Notes: generated by a model from the letters alone, not told the origin. 61,740 nucleotides of DNA from Armatimonadota bacterium (GCA_031432545.1 JAVKGX010000010.1:1-61740); one strand, 5' to 3'; positions 32,751 to 40,753 are shown, numbered from the stretch's first letter. Numbers and translations are program-made.

Positions 32751-35416
32751 TCCGGTTCGAAGCGCCCTGGGCGCTGATCTTGTTGGTGTTGCTGCCCGTG
32801 CTTTGGCGGGCGGCGCGCGCGGCCCGCACCCCGCCTAGGTACCTCCCACTTCGGCTTGCGGCGGTCGCGCTCGTAGTGGGTGCGCTCGCCGGACCGCAGG
32901 TCGTCGCCCGCTCCCCGCGCCTGACCGTCGTCTTCGCGCTCGATCGGTCTGACAGCATCGACGCCAACCAGGCTGCCACGGCCGAGCGGTTTGTGGCGGA
33001 GGCGGCCGCAGCGCGGCGGCCGGGCGACCGGGTGGGGCTGGTGACGTTCGGCGGGACGGCGGTCGTCGAACAGGCGCCGTCGGACTCATTCGATCCCAGA
33101 CCTTCGCAGCGGCCGCGCCCGATGGAGACCGACATCGGTGCGGCGATCGACGCCGCGGTCGGTGCACTGCCGCCGACCGGCGGGCGCCGGATCGTCGTGA
33201 TCAGCGACGGCCTGGACCACGGCGGCCGGGCACTGGAGGCGGCGCGGTCCGCCTGGGCCGCCGGCATCGAGGTGTCCGTCGTGCCGCTGCCCCGCCGGCG
33301 CACCCGCGAGGTACTGGCGGAGGAGATTGTCGTCCCGCCTCAGGTGCGTGCCGGTGAGCGTTTCGTCGCCCGGGTCCTCGTGCGGTCGAACTGGGGGCAG
33401 ATGGCGGAGGTGGAACTGCGCGCCCAGGGCGAGGTGATCCGCCGGCGGCGCGCGCACGTCCCGGTGGGCCTCAGCGCCGTCGCGTTCCCCGTACAGGCCC
33501 GCTCGGGCGGCTGGCTCGAGCTCGTGGCGACTGTGATTCCGGACCGGGACACCGTCTGGGAGAACAACCGCGCGCAGGCGGTCGTGCGGGTGGCGGGGCC
33601 GCCGTCCGTTTTGTACGTGGGCCAAGGCGGCCTGCCCGAGGTGCTGCGTGCCCAGGGGCTGGGGGTGCGCCGTACGTCCGCCGAACGCTTGCCGGCGCGC
33701 CCGTCCGCGCTGGCGGGCTACGACGCCGTCGTGCTCGAAGACGTCACGGCCACGGTGCTGTCGCGCGCGCAGATGGAGGCGCTGCGCGACTACGTGCGGG
33801 ACCTGGGCGGCGGTCTGGTGGCGGTCGGCGGCCCGCGGTCCTACGGCGTCGGTGGATATGCCAAAACGCCCCTGGAGGAAGCGCTCCCCGTGACCATGGA
33901 CGTGCGCCACCGCGTGGCGCTGCCGAGCATGGCGATCGTCCTGGTCCTCGACACCTCCGGCAGCATGGCCGGGCTGGGCGCCGAAACCGCCAAGGTGGAA
34001 CTCGCCAAGGAGACCGCGCAGTCGGTGATCGATCTGCTTGCAGAACGCGATCTGATCGGTGTGATCCAGTTCGATCAGGAGTACCGCTGGCTCGTGCCGC
34101 TGACCGAGGCGCGCCACCGGGAACGGATCATCGACCAGGTCGCGCGGCTGCGCGCCGGCGGGGGCACCAACATGTGGCCGCCGCTTGCCGGTGCGCGCGA
34201 GGCGCTGGCCGGCGTCGACGTCAAGGTCAAGCACGTCATCGTGCTCTCCGACGGACACACCGACCCGGGCGACTTCGAGCGACTGGCCCGGCAGATGCGC
34301 TCCGAGAGGATGACGGTCAGCACCGTATCTGTGGGCAAGGACGCCGACGTGAAGTTCATGACCTCCCTCGCGGCCTGGGGTGGGGGTCGGCACTACGTGG
34401 CCCGCGATGTCTACAGCATCCCGCAAATCTTCGTCGCGGAAGCGATGGTCGCCACGCGCGCCTACCTCGTGGAAGAGCGGTTCGTGCCGCGCCGCGAGGC
34501 CACCGACCTGCTGGCTGGACTGGGGGAGGTCCCCGCTCTGCGGGGCTACGTCGCGACGTCGCCGAAGCCCTCGGCGGAAGTACACCTGCGGTCGGCGCAA
34601 CGGGATCCGATCCTGGCCACGTGGCGCTACGGGCTCGGGCGCGCGGTCGCGTTCACCTCCGACGCCGTTCCGCGCTGGTCGGTGGAGTGGCACCGTTGGC
34701 GGGAGTTCGCGCGCTTCTGGTCGCGGACGGTCCGATGGACGATGCGTCCCGTTGGGGGAACCCTCGACGTCCACACCGCGTGGGAAGGCGCCTCGCTGCA
34801 CGTGGCCGTCGATGCGCGCGACGCCGACGGCGACTACCTCGACGGACTGTCGGTGGGAGCCGTCGTCGCCGGGCGCGAGGCCACTGCGTTGCACCTGCGC
34901 CAGACTGGACCCGGATGGTACGAGGGGCGCGTGCCCCTGGACGGTCCAGGTCTGTATGCCCTCGCGGTCACGGCTCGCAGCGGCCCGCGCGTGATCGCGA
35001 CCGAGACCCTGCCCGTCGTGCTCTCTTACTCACCGGAACTGAGAGACGTGGGAGCGGACGGGTCCCTGTTGGCGCGGATCGCCGAGGTCGGTGGCGGATC
35101 GGTCCTGCTCCGCCCGGCGGATGCGATGCGGAGGGCTCGCGCCGGGCGGGACGTCCGCGAAACGTGGCCTTTGCTAGCCACAGCAGCACTGGGTCTGTTC
35201 CTACTGGAAGTCGCCGCGCGCCGTCTCCCGGTCGTCGGCGCCGTGGTCGGCGCCGCGGTCTTGCGCCTGCGCCGTCGCCTCGCGAGCCCGCAGGCCGACG
35301 CGGAGTACGCGCAGGCCGACCGCTGGATGGTGCCGGGTGCGCAGGGGCGGTCCGATGCGTCTGGCGAAGAGCTCGCCCGGCTATACATCGCCCGGCTCAA
35401 GCAGACCCGGCGCTAG
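32747..35416 (+). CDS. Large membrane protein with two VWA domains and a GATase-like domain
   Basis: The protein is 889 residues from GTG 32747, overlapping the previous gene. It has N-terminal helices (WALILLVLLPVLWRAARA and the following LRLAAVALVVGALAG), and a first VWA domain with intact DRSDS motif. A class-I-GATase-like fold follows (YDAVVLEDVTATVLSRAQM, GGGLVAVGGPRSYGVGGY), then a second VWA domain with DTSGS and GGGTNMWPPL. A C-terminal helix lies near residue 820, with a cytoplasmic tail. It is the last gene of the operon. The architecture is known from VWA proteins annotated as putative magnesium-chelatase-like or aerotolerance proteins; the biological role remains open. Confidence 0.85.
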   Translation: MIRFEAPWALILLVLLPVLWRAARAARTPPRYLPLRLAAVALVVGALAGPQVVARSPRLTVVFALDRSDSIDANQAATAERFVAEAAAARRPGDRVGLVTFGGTAVVEQAPSDSFDPRPSQRPRPMETDIGAAIDAAVGALPPTGGRRIVVISDGLDHGGRALEAARSAWAAGIEVSVVPLPRRRTREVLAEEIVVPPQVRAGERFVARVLVRSNWGQMAEVELRAQGEVIRRRRAHVPVGLSAVAFPVQARSGGWLELVATVIPDRDTVWENNRAQAVVRVAGPPSVLYVGQGGLPEVLRAQGLGVRRTSAERLPARPSALAGYDAVVLEDVTATVLSRAQMEALRDYVRDLGGGLVAVGGPRSYGVGGYAKTPLEEALPVTMDVRHRVALPSMAIVLVLDTSGSMAGLGAETAKVELAKETAQSVIDLLAERDLIGVIQFDQEYRWLVPLTEARHRERIIDQVARLRAGGGTNMWPPLAGAREALAGVDVKVKHVIVLSDGHTDPGDFERLARQMRSERMTVSTVSVGKDADVKFMTSLAAWGGGRHYVARDVYSIPQIFVAEAMVATRAYLVEERFVPRREATDLLAGLGEVPALRGYVATSPKPSAEVHLRSAQRDPILATWRYGLGRAVAFTSDAVPRWSVEWHRWREFARFWSRTVRWTMRPVGGTLDVHTAWEGASLHVAVDARDADGDYLDGLSVGAVVAGREATALHLRQTGPGWYEGRVPLDGPGLYALAVTARSGPRVIATETLPVVLSYSPELRDVGADGSLLARIAEVGGGSVLLRPADAMRRARAGRDVRETWPLLATAALGLFLLEVAARRLPVVGAVVGAAVLRLRRRLASPQADAEYAQADRWMVPGAQGRSDASGEELARLYIARLKQTRR

Positions 35417-35521
35417 GGGCACGTGCCACAACCGGCCGATCGGGCGGTGCGGATGGTAAACTGGCGGTGTTGCCGGTTCGCTGCCGCGCCGGCGCTCGAT
35501 CTTCCCCGAGGAGGGTTGCAC
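35417..35521 (+). promoter_or_regulatory. Possible promoter for the MTAP-family gene
   Basis: TGG-TAAACT at 35454-35462 fits an extended -10 element, and GAGGAGGG at 35507-35514 is a strong ribosome site 7 bases before the GTG. The -35 region is not recognisable. This is the first gap of about 100 bases after the VWA operon. Confidence 0.3.
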
Positions 35522-36325
35522 GTGCTGAACGCCGATGTGGGCGTCTTCGGCGGGTCGGGGTTTTACCGTCTGCTGGAGGACGTCTCCGAGCACAGGATCG
35601 ACACGCCGTACGGCCCTCCCAGCGACGCGATCACGATCGGAACCGTCGGTACGCACCGCGTGGCTTTCCTGCCGCGCCACGGACGGCACCACACGATTCC
35701 CCCCCACAGAATCCCGTTCCGGGCCAACCTGTGGGCGATGCGCGAGGTGGGCGTGCGGTGGCTGTTCGGTCCGTGTGCGGTGGGTAGTCTGCAGCCACAC
35801 GTGCGACCCGGTGACTTCGTCCTGTGTGACCAGTTCGTCGATCGCACGAGCGGGCGCACCGACACGTTCTACGACGGTCCGGTCACCACCCACGTCAGCG
35901 CGGCCGATCCGTACTGTCCGACGCTGCGGGCGTTGGTCGCGGACGTCGCGCGGTCCATGGGCCTGCCGCTGCACGAGCGCGGCACCGTCGTCGTGATCCA
36001 GGGGCCCCGCTTCTCGACTCGGGCCGAAAGCCGCTGGTTTCGGTCCCAGGGGTGGGAGGTCGTGAACATGACCCAGTACCCGGAGGCCTGGCTGGCGCGG
36101 GAACTGGCCTTGTGCTACGTGAACATCTCGCTGGTGACCGACTATGACGTTGGTGTTCCCACAGAACCCGACCGCGCGCCGGTGACGGCCGACGAGGTGA
36201 TGAAGCAGTTCGCCGCCAACAACGCCAAGCTGCGCGACCTGATCCTCGCGGCGATCGACCGTCTGCCGGAGCGCAACGACTGCCCGCTGTGCCCGCGTGC
36301 GCTGGACGGCGCGAGGGTCCAGTGA
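35522..36325 (+). CDS. MTAP/PNP-family purine nucleoside phosphorylase
   Basis: The protein is 267 residues from GTG 35522 (GAGGAGGG 7 bases upstream); the open frame from 35423 includes non-conserved leader codons. Family landmarks are VGVFGGSGFYRLL, FLPRHGRHHTIPPHRIPFRAN, VGSLQPHVRPGDFVLCDQF, VVIQGPRFSTRAESRWF and VNMTQYPEAWLARELALCY. The TxYPE and SxVTDYD pattern is typical of 5'-methylthioadenosine or related phosphorylases. It would cleave MTA, from polyamine or SAM metabolism, to adenine and methylthioribose-1-phosphate. The C-terminus adds a CPLCPR pair of cysteines. Inosine or guanosine use cannot be excluded. Confidence 0.9.
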   Translation: MLNADVGVFGGSGFYRLLEDVSEHRIDTPYGPPSDAITIGTVGTHRVAFLPRHGRHHTIPPHRIPFRANLWAMREVGVRWLFGPCAVGSLQPHVRPGDFVLCDQFVDRTSGRTDTFYDGPVTTHVSAADPYCPTLRALVADVARSMGLPLHERGTVVVIQGPRFSTRAESRWFRSQGWEVVNMTQYPEAWLARELALCYVNISLVTDYDVGVPTEPDRAPVTADEVMKQFAANNAKLRDLILAAIDRLPERNDCPLCPRALDGARVQ

Positions 36326-36428
36326 CCCGTCGCACAGGGGCCAGCCCTCCCGACTCCGCTTCTCGGTCTGGACGGCCCGAGACGTGCAGTGCAGGGCGAC
36401 ACGATCACGACAAAAGGAGGGAGCGAGG

Positions 36429-36731
36429 ATGACCTACAGGGCGTCGCCCACGCCGGATGCGTCCGGACGGATCTTGGGGATGGTCGTGTTCGTCGTGGGC
36501 GTGGCACTGCTGCTGTTGGTGTTCTACCTGGCCTACGGAGAGCTCACCGGGGGCATGCTGGGTGGACTCGCCGCAGCACCCACCGCGCAACAGGGACCCA
36601 ACCTCAACGTCGCGCTGGTCCTGGTGCTGAAGGCGATCTTCCTGTTCATCCTCGGCTACCTGGCCTCGGCGGTGGCGGGCCGCGGCATCGGCATGTACCA
36701 CGCGGCGCGCCTGACGGAAACACCAGAGTGA
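36429..36731 (+). CDS. Small two-helix membrane protein of unknown function
   Basis: The protein is 100 residues from ATG 36429, with AAAGGAGGG about 8 bases upstream. Two hydrophobic helices, LGMVVFVVGVALLLLVFYLAY and LVLVLKAIFLFILGYLASAVAG (each quoted in part), are joined by a Gly/Ala/Pro loop. The short tail reads GIGMYHAARL. No family is recognised. It is flanked by a 103-base gap upstream and by a hairpin with two T5 tracts downstream. Confidence 0.75.
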   Translation: MTYRASPTPDASGRILGMVVFVVGVALLLLVFYLAYGELTGGMLGGLAAAPTAQQGPNLNVALVLVLKAIFLFILGYLASAVAGRGIGMYHAARLTETPE

Positions 36732-36762
36732 ACGTCGGGCACGGACGCGAACAGTACGGTGG

Positions 36763-36791
36763 ATTTTTCTCGTGCGACGAGAAGGATTTTT
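36763..36791 (+). terminator. Hairpin with flanking T5 tracts, likely terminator of the small membrane protein gene
   Basis: TTCTCGT at 36767-36773 pairs perfectly with ACGAGAA at 36777-36783 around a GCG loop; TTTTT follows at 36787-36791 after GGA, and another TTTTT precedes the stem. It is 36 bases after the stop. Separation from the following peptide gene suggests that gene has its own promoter, or that this is an attenuator. Confidence 0.5.
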
Positions 36792-36844
36792 GCAGGCTGC
36801 CTTCGTATTTGTAGGACAAACCACAGGAAAGGAGGTACCGAGCC

Positions 36845-36928
36845 ATGGCGGCCAAGAGAAAGAAGGCAGCTGCCAAGAAGACCTCCGCCAAGAAGACGGC
36901 GAAGAAGACCGCCAAGAAGAAGCGGTAA
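36845..36928 (+). CDS. 27-residue Lys/Ala-rich basic peptide
   Basis: ATG 36845 opens a 28-codon frame ending at TAA 36928. The product begins MAAKRKK, contains three KKT motifs in the middle and ends KTAKKKR, with 14 Lys/Arg out of 27 residues and no acidic or aromatic residue. A near-perfect AAGGAGGT ribosome site lies at 36829-36836, 8 bases before the ATG. Composition resembles the C-terminal tails of histone H1-like or extended HU proteins, suggesting nucleic-acid binding. It is followed by a strong GC hairpin. It is too short for most gene callers. Confidence 0.65.
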   Translation: MAAKRKKAAAKKTSAKKTAKKTAKKKR

Positions 36929-36954
36929 CGCTTCTGCTGCCGTCCGAGGTACAT

Positions 36955-36980
36955 GAGGGCGTCGCAGATGCGGCGCCCTC
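36955..36980. terminator. GC-rich hairpin between convergent genes, possible bidirectional terminator
   Basis: GAGGGCGTCGC at 36955-36965 pairs with GCGGCGCCCTC at 36970-36980 (one G-T wobble) around an AGAT tetraloop. It lies between the stop of the plus-strand peptide gene and the stop of the minus-strand MCE gene. There is no long T tract, so termination strength is uncertain. Confidence 0.5.
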
Positions 36981-36996
36981 GTCGCTTCGAGGCTGC

Positions 36997-38361
36997 TCAG
37001 AAGCGGTACTGAACGCCGATGCCCCAGGAGCGATCGTAGAGGATGTCGCGCAGGTGCAGCGAGATGGCCCAGCTCGGCTGGAAGCTGTAGTACGTCGTGA
37101 GGTCCAGCGTGAGTCGGTTCAGATTGTACACATCCAGCATGGTCAGCCAGTTGTGCGCGATTTGGTAGTCGAGCCCTAGCCCGATGTGTGATTGGATGAG
37201 GCCCACCCGCCACCCCAACGTGTCGGACAGCCGGAACCCAGCCTGCAGGTTCAGGTAGTTGCCCCGGCCCACGTCGTGGAGGCCCAGCCGATAGTAGCGC
37301 GGCTGCCCGTGTGCCACCCACACGTCCAGGTCGTGGCGGAACGCCGTGGCGCTGTCGTACCAGAGCCCGTAGGAGAACCGCAGGCTCGGCAGCAGCGGGA
37401 CGGCCGCCTGGATCCCCTGCACGAAGCCGGTGACCGCGTCAACCCCACTGCTCACCTTGTCCAGCACCTCGCTGGCCTTTTGCACCGCAGTGCGCGCGTC
37501 CGCGATGATGCCGCGGACTTCTGCTACCTGGTCGGGGTTGACGAGTCCTTCCTGCAGCGTCCGGGCCATCTCGTCGATGCGGCGGGCCGTACGCTCGATC
37601 GAGATCATCGTCTGTCGGATTTGTGCTGCCAGTTGTCCGTCACCGGCGACGTCAAAGACGAAGGTCTGGACCTGCTCGGCGATACCCACCAGCTCCGACG
37701 ACACCGCGCGCAGGTTGCGCACGGTCTGTCGGGCGTCCGTCCCCACGGCCGCCACGAGACCATCCAGCCGCCTGGTGGCGGCTTCGACGTTCGTCGCGGC
37801 CTGGCGGAGCGAGGCGCGCAGCGCCGGATCGGTCACGACGTCGCGGACACCGAGGACCGTCAGGTTCAGGTTGTCGACGACCTGCTGGCTGCTGCGGACC
37901 ACGCTGCGCACCTCCTGCACCACCGCCCGTAGGTCCGCGGACAGCTCGTCGATCCTCTGGTAGATCGCGTCCAGGCTGAACGGCGGTTCCCCAGCCACCA
38001 CCTCCCCCGGGTCGATCGGGGGACCGACCTGCGCGGGCTCCACCGAGAGGTAGCGCTGACCCAGCAGCGTGCTGGTGGCGATGAAGAACCGGGAGCCGCG
38101 GGCGATTTCCACCCCGGGCCGGATGCGGACGCGCACCTCGGCGCGGTTGTCGGGCGTCAACGCCAGCGACTGCACGGTGCCGATCTGTACGCCGGCCATG
38201 CGGACGGCCGTCCCGGGGCTCAGGCCCTCCGCGTTGGTGAACCGAATCCGGATCTCATATCCGGGTTCGGCCAACAGTCCCCGGCCCAGAAAGGCCAGCA
38301 GTCCGACGAACAGGACGGCGGCCAGGACGACGATCAGTCCGACGCGCACCTCGGTCTTCAT
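36997..38361 (-). CDS. mlaD: MlaD-like MCE-domain protein with C-terminal barrel-like extension
   Basis: This 454-residue protein has an N-terminal membrane anchor (VGLIVVLAAVLFVGLLAFLG). One MCE domain follows, covering about residues 38-115 with FTNAEGLSPGTAVRMAGVQIG and an LGQRYLSVEPA end. About 190 residues of helical coiled coil follow (DDAIYQRIDELSADL-like heptads). The last 120 residues alternate polar and aromatic residues (LRFSYGLWYDSATAF, LTTYYSFQPSWAI) and end in VQYRF, the terminal-Phe pattern of outer-membrane strands. MCE proteins shuttle lipids between membranes. It is the last gene of a minus-strand mlaE-mlaF-mlaD operon. The barrel-like ending suggests direct contact with an outer membrane. 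Confidence 0.88.
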   Translation of the reverse strand: MKTEVRVGLIVVLAAVLFVGLLAFLGRGLLAEPGYEIRIRFTNAEGLSPGTAVRMAGVQIGTVQSLALTPDNRAEVRVRIRPGVEIARGSRFFIATSTLLGQRYLSVEPAQVGPPIDPGEVVAGEPPFSLDAIYQRIDELSADLRAVVQEVRSVVRSSQQVVDNLNLTVLGVRDVVTDPALRASLRQAATNVEAATRRLDGLVAAVGTDARQTVRNLRAVSSELVGIAEQVQTFVFDVAGDGQLAAQIRQTMISIERTARRIDEMARTLQEGLVNPDQVAEVRGIIADARTAVQKASEVLDKVSSGVDAVTGFVQGIQAAVPLLPSLRFSYGLWYDSATAFRHDLDVWVAHGQPRYYRLGLHDVGRGNYLNLQAGFRLSDTLGWRVGLIQSHIGLGLDYQIAHNWLTMLDVYNLNRLTLDLTTYYSFQPSWAISLHLRDILYDRSWGIGVQYRF

Positions 38362-38380
38362 GGATGGTCTCCGCGGACGG

Positions 38381-39151
38381 TCATCCGACCTCCGCCGCTG
38401 CGGGTGTGCCCAGCGCGCTGCTGCGCACGAACTCCGCTACGATCGGGTCGGACGAGGTGCGGATCTGCTGCGGTGTGCCGAGGGCGACGAACCGGCCCTC
38501 GTGCATTACCGCGATCCGCTGGGCCACCGCGAAGGCGGTGACCAGGTCATGGGTCACGACCACCGTGGTCGTGCGCATCTGCTCGTGCAGGCGGACCATC
38601 AGCCGGTCCACCGCCCGGGCGGTCACGGGGTCCAGTCCGGCGGTCGGCTCGTCGTACAGGACGATGACCGGATTGAGTGCGAGCGCGCGCGCGATTCCCA
38701 CCCGCTTGCGCATCCCGCCGCTGAGGTCGGACGGCATGAGGTCCTCTGTGCCTTCCATGCCTACGAGTCTTAGCTTTTCGGCGACGATCTCCTCTACTTC
38801 CTGGGATCGGAGGTTGCGGTGACGCCGCAGGGGAAACGCGACGTTTTCGCCGACGGAGAGCGAGTCGAACAGCGCCGCGCCCTGGAAGACCATACCGATC
38901 TGGGAACGGACGACTTGCAGTTCCTCCGAGGTCATCCGGTGCACCGGGACGCCGTTCAGCCGCACCTCCCCTGCGTCGGGAGTCAGCAGACCGACGACGT
39001 GCTTGAGCAAGACGCTCTTGCCGCAGCCGCTGGGGCCGAGGATGGCGACCGCCTCGGCCGGCTCGACGGAAAGCGAAATCCCGCGCAAGACCTCCTTGTG
39101 GCCGAAGGCCTTGCGCAACCCGACGACCTCGATCCGGCCGCTGATGCCCAA
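38381..39151 (-). CDS. mlaF: MlaF-like ABC transporter ATP-binding protein
   Basis: The protein is 256 residues from TTG at 39151 (complement). GGAGG at 39157-39161 on the minus strand lies 5 bases upstream, and the family N-terminus (IEVVGLRKAFGHKEVLRGI) begins just after. The open frame continues upstream to 39337 but reads as low-complexity Arg/Ser. The motifs are Walker A GPSGCGKS, Q-loop MVFQGAALFDSLSV, signature LSGGMRKRVGIARAL, Walker B VLYDEPTAGLDP and the switch TVVVTHDL. The FQ-ALFDSL pattern is typical of Mla/Ttg2 ATPases. It drives lipid transport with MlaE. Confidence 0.92.
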   Translation of the reverse strand: MGISGRIEVVGLRKAFGHKEVLRGISLSVEPAEAVAILGPSGCGKSVLLKHVVGLLTPDAGEVRLNGVPVHRMTSEELQVVRSQIGMVFQGAALFDSLSVGENVAFPLRRHRNLRSQEVEEIVAEKLRLVGMEGTEDLMPSDLSGGMRKRVGIARALALNPVIVLYDEPTAGLDPVTARAVDRLMVRLHEQMRTTTVVVTHDLVTAFAVAQRIAVMHEGRFVALGTPQQIRTSSDPIVAEFVRSSALGTPAAAEVG

Positions 39152-39248
39152 CCCGCCCTCCGCGTATAGTCTCCGGCCGGCGCGGACGCGACTGGCACCG
39201 CTCCGGTGGGCGCACCCTGCCGCTGCGTGCGACGGCTGGCAGCAAGCC

Positions 39249-40028
39249 TCAGAATAGCAGAATGTCCAAGAAGTAGTTGGCGACGAGGATGAGCGTGATC
39301 GCGGCCACGACCGCGCCTGTCGTCGACCGCCCGACACCGTCGGCGCCTCCGGTCGTGTGCAGCCCCCTGCGGCAGGAGACCATGGCGGTGAGCAGACCGA
39401 AGGCCGCTGCCTTGACCAGCCCTCCGGTCACGTCGCTGACCTTCAGGAACTGGCGGACCGACGAGAGGTAGACCGAGCCGGGCACCCCCGCCAGGATGCT
39501 GACCCCGTAACCGCCGAGGTATCCGATGACGTTCGCGAAGAGCACCAGCACCGGCAGCATCGTCACCAGGGCCAGCACGCGCGGCAGGACGAGGTAGCGG
39601 ATCGGGTCGGTGCCCATCACCCGGAGGGCGTCCACCTGCTCGGTGACGGCCATGGTGCCGATCTCGGCAGCAAACCCGGCGCCCACGCGGCCGGCGATCA
39701 CGATCGCCGTGAACACCGGGGCGGCTTCGCGGGCCATCGACACCGCGATCAACCCCCCTACGAAGCCCTCGCCGCCCAGCCGGAGCAGCTGGTTGGCCGT
39801 CTGGAACGCCAGCACCATCCCCGAAAACAGGCCGGTGAGCAGGATGATCGGGACGGAGTCCGCACCGGCACGCCCCATCTGGCGCAGGGTCTCCCTCGGC
39901 TCCCAGTTCAACCGGGCCACGTAACCGACCACGCGGCCGAGCATGATCGCCGCGTCCCCGATCTCCTCGAGGCGTCGCAAAGTGAACGCGCCCACCGCCC
40001 TCAGGCCCGCTTCGATCCGGACTCCCAT
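39249..40028 (-). CDS. mlaE: MlaE-like lipid ABC transporter permease
   Basis: This 259-residue integral membrane protein has the MlaE pattern: VPIILLTGLFSGMVLAFQTANQL, AVSMAREAAPVFTAIVIAGRVGAGFAAEIGTMAVTEQVDAL (quoted in pieces) and the segment RVMGTDPIRYLVLPRVLA. About five helices are present. It is the first gene of the minus-strand operon; the ATPase begins 97 bases downstream. Together with MlaF and the MCE protein it would form the core of a retrograde or anterograde phospholipid transporter. Confidence 0.93.
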   Translation of the reverse strand: MGVRIEAGLRAVGAFTLRRLEEIGDAAIMLGRVVGYVARLNWEPRETLRQMGRAGADSVPIILLTGLFSGMVLAFQTANQLLRLGGEGFVGGLIAVSMAREAAPVFTAIVIAGRVGAGFAAEIGTMAVTEQVDALRVMGTDPIRYLVLPRVLALVTMLPVLVLFANVIGYLGGYGVSILAGVPGSVYLSSVRQFLKVSDVTGGLVKAAAFGLLTAMVSCRRGLHTTGGADGVGRSTTGAVVAAITLILVANYFLDILLF

Positions 40029-40059
40029 GGCCCAGCCTCGTCCCGGCGTCCTACGCTCG

Positions 40060-40088
40060 TTGACCTCGACGACCGGTCGTGGTATCGT
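40060..40088 (+). promoter_or_regulatory. Sigma-70-type promoter of the infC-rpmI-rplT operon
   Basis: TTGACC at 40060-40065 (5 of 6 to consensus) and TATCGT at 40083-40088 (4 of 6) are separated by exactly 17 bases. Transcription from here would produce a leader of about 130 bases before the infC start. Confidence 0.7.
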
Positions 40089-40095
40089 GACAGGC

Positions 40096-40228
40096 GCTTG
40101 GACAAGCAGAAGCCTCGCTTCTCACCCGGCGGCGTGGTCTGCCAGCCGGGTCGGTCGAATCCCAGAGTCTTCGACTGCCACGGGCTTCTGTGCCCGTTTT
40201 TATTTTCCTCTCGCGAGGAGGCGATAGC
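40096..40228 (+). promoter_or_regulatory. Structured infC leader, candidate L20-type autoregulatory element
   Basis: Three hairpins precede the terminator: AGAAGC/GCTTCT (40108-40113 with 40117-40122), ACCCGGC/GCCGGGT (40124-40130 with 40145-40151) and GTCGAA/TTCGAC (40154-40159 with 40170-40175). The operon encodes L20, and in B. subtilis the equivalent leader is terminated early when L20 binds. The sequence match to the known L20 motif was not established here. Confidence 0.55.
40180..40206 (+). terminator. Leader terminator (attenuator) upstream of infC
   Basis: ACGGGC at 40180-40185 pairs with GCCCGT at 40192-40197 around TTCTGT, followed by a T-rich run TTTTTATTTT through 40206. It lies between promoter and gene, so it must act conditionally. 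The only GTG that could extend infC upstream (40190) sits in its loop. Confidence 0.75.
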
Positions 40229-40741
40229 ATAGAGCGGGAACCGCGCGTCAACGAGCGAATCCGGATCCGGGAAGTCCGCCTGATCGGTCCCGACGGGGAG
40301 CAGCTGGGCATCGTGCCCACCGCCGAAGCGCTGCAGCGGGCGCGGGATGCGGGCCTGGACCTGGTGGAAGTCGCGCCGACGGCGCATCCGCCGGTGGCCA
40401 AGATCATGGACTATGGGAAGTACAAGTACGAGCAGAGCAAACGCGACCGGCAGGCGCACCGTAAGGCACGCAGTTCGGACATCAAACGGATGCGGTTGAC
40501 GCCGAAGATCGGAGACCACGACTTCCAGACCAAGGCGAAGCTGATCTACTCCTTTCTGCAGGACGGGCACAAGGTCAAGGTGGAGCTGTGGTTTCGGGGA
40601 CGCGAGATGGCGCACCCGGAACTGGGACGCCTCATTTTGGACCGACTCGCTGAGTACGTCTCGGAGATCGCCTCGGTCGAGCGGTCCCCGACGATGGAAG
40701 GCCGGAACATGGTGATGGTGCTGAATCCCCTGAGGCGATAG
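40229..40741 (+). CDS. infC: Translation initiation factor IF-3, probable AUA start
   Basis: The protein is 170 residues if initiated at ATA 40229, which has GAGGAGG at 40215-40221, 7 bases upstream, and begins exactly at the family N-terminus (ERE-PRVNERIRIREV). The alternative GTG 40190 falls within the terminator hairpin. Family segments include LVEVAPTAHPPVAKIMDYGKYKYE, RLTPKIGDHDF and VKVELWFRGREMAHPELG (quoted in part). IF-3 rejects non-canonical starts, and rare start codons (AUU in E. coli and Bacillus) give autoregulation; AUA would serve the same purpose. It is the first gene of the infC-rpmI-rplT operon. Confidence 0.93.
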   Translation: MEREPRVNERIRIREVRLIGPDGEQLGIVPTAEALQRARDAGLDLVEVAPTAHPPVAKIMDYGKYKYEQSKRDRQAHRKARSSDIKRMRLTPKIGDHDFQTKAKLIYSFLQDGHKVKVELWFRGREMAHPELGRLILDRLAEYVSEIASVERSPTMEGRNMVMVLNPLRR

Positions 40742-40753
40742 GGAGGCGGGTCC

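Noticed and set aside
40190-40228. GTG start for infC at 40190
   Set aside because: Falls within the leader terminator, lacks a ribosome site and adds non-conserved residues.
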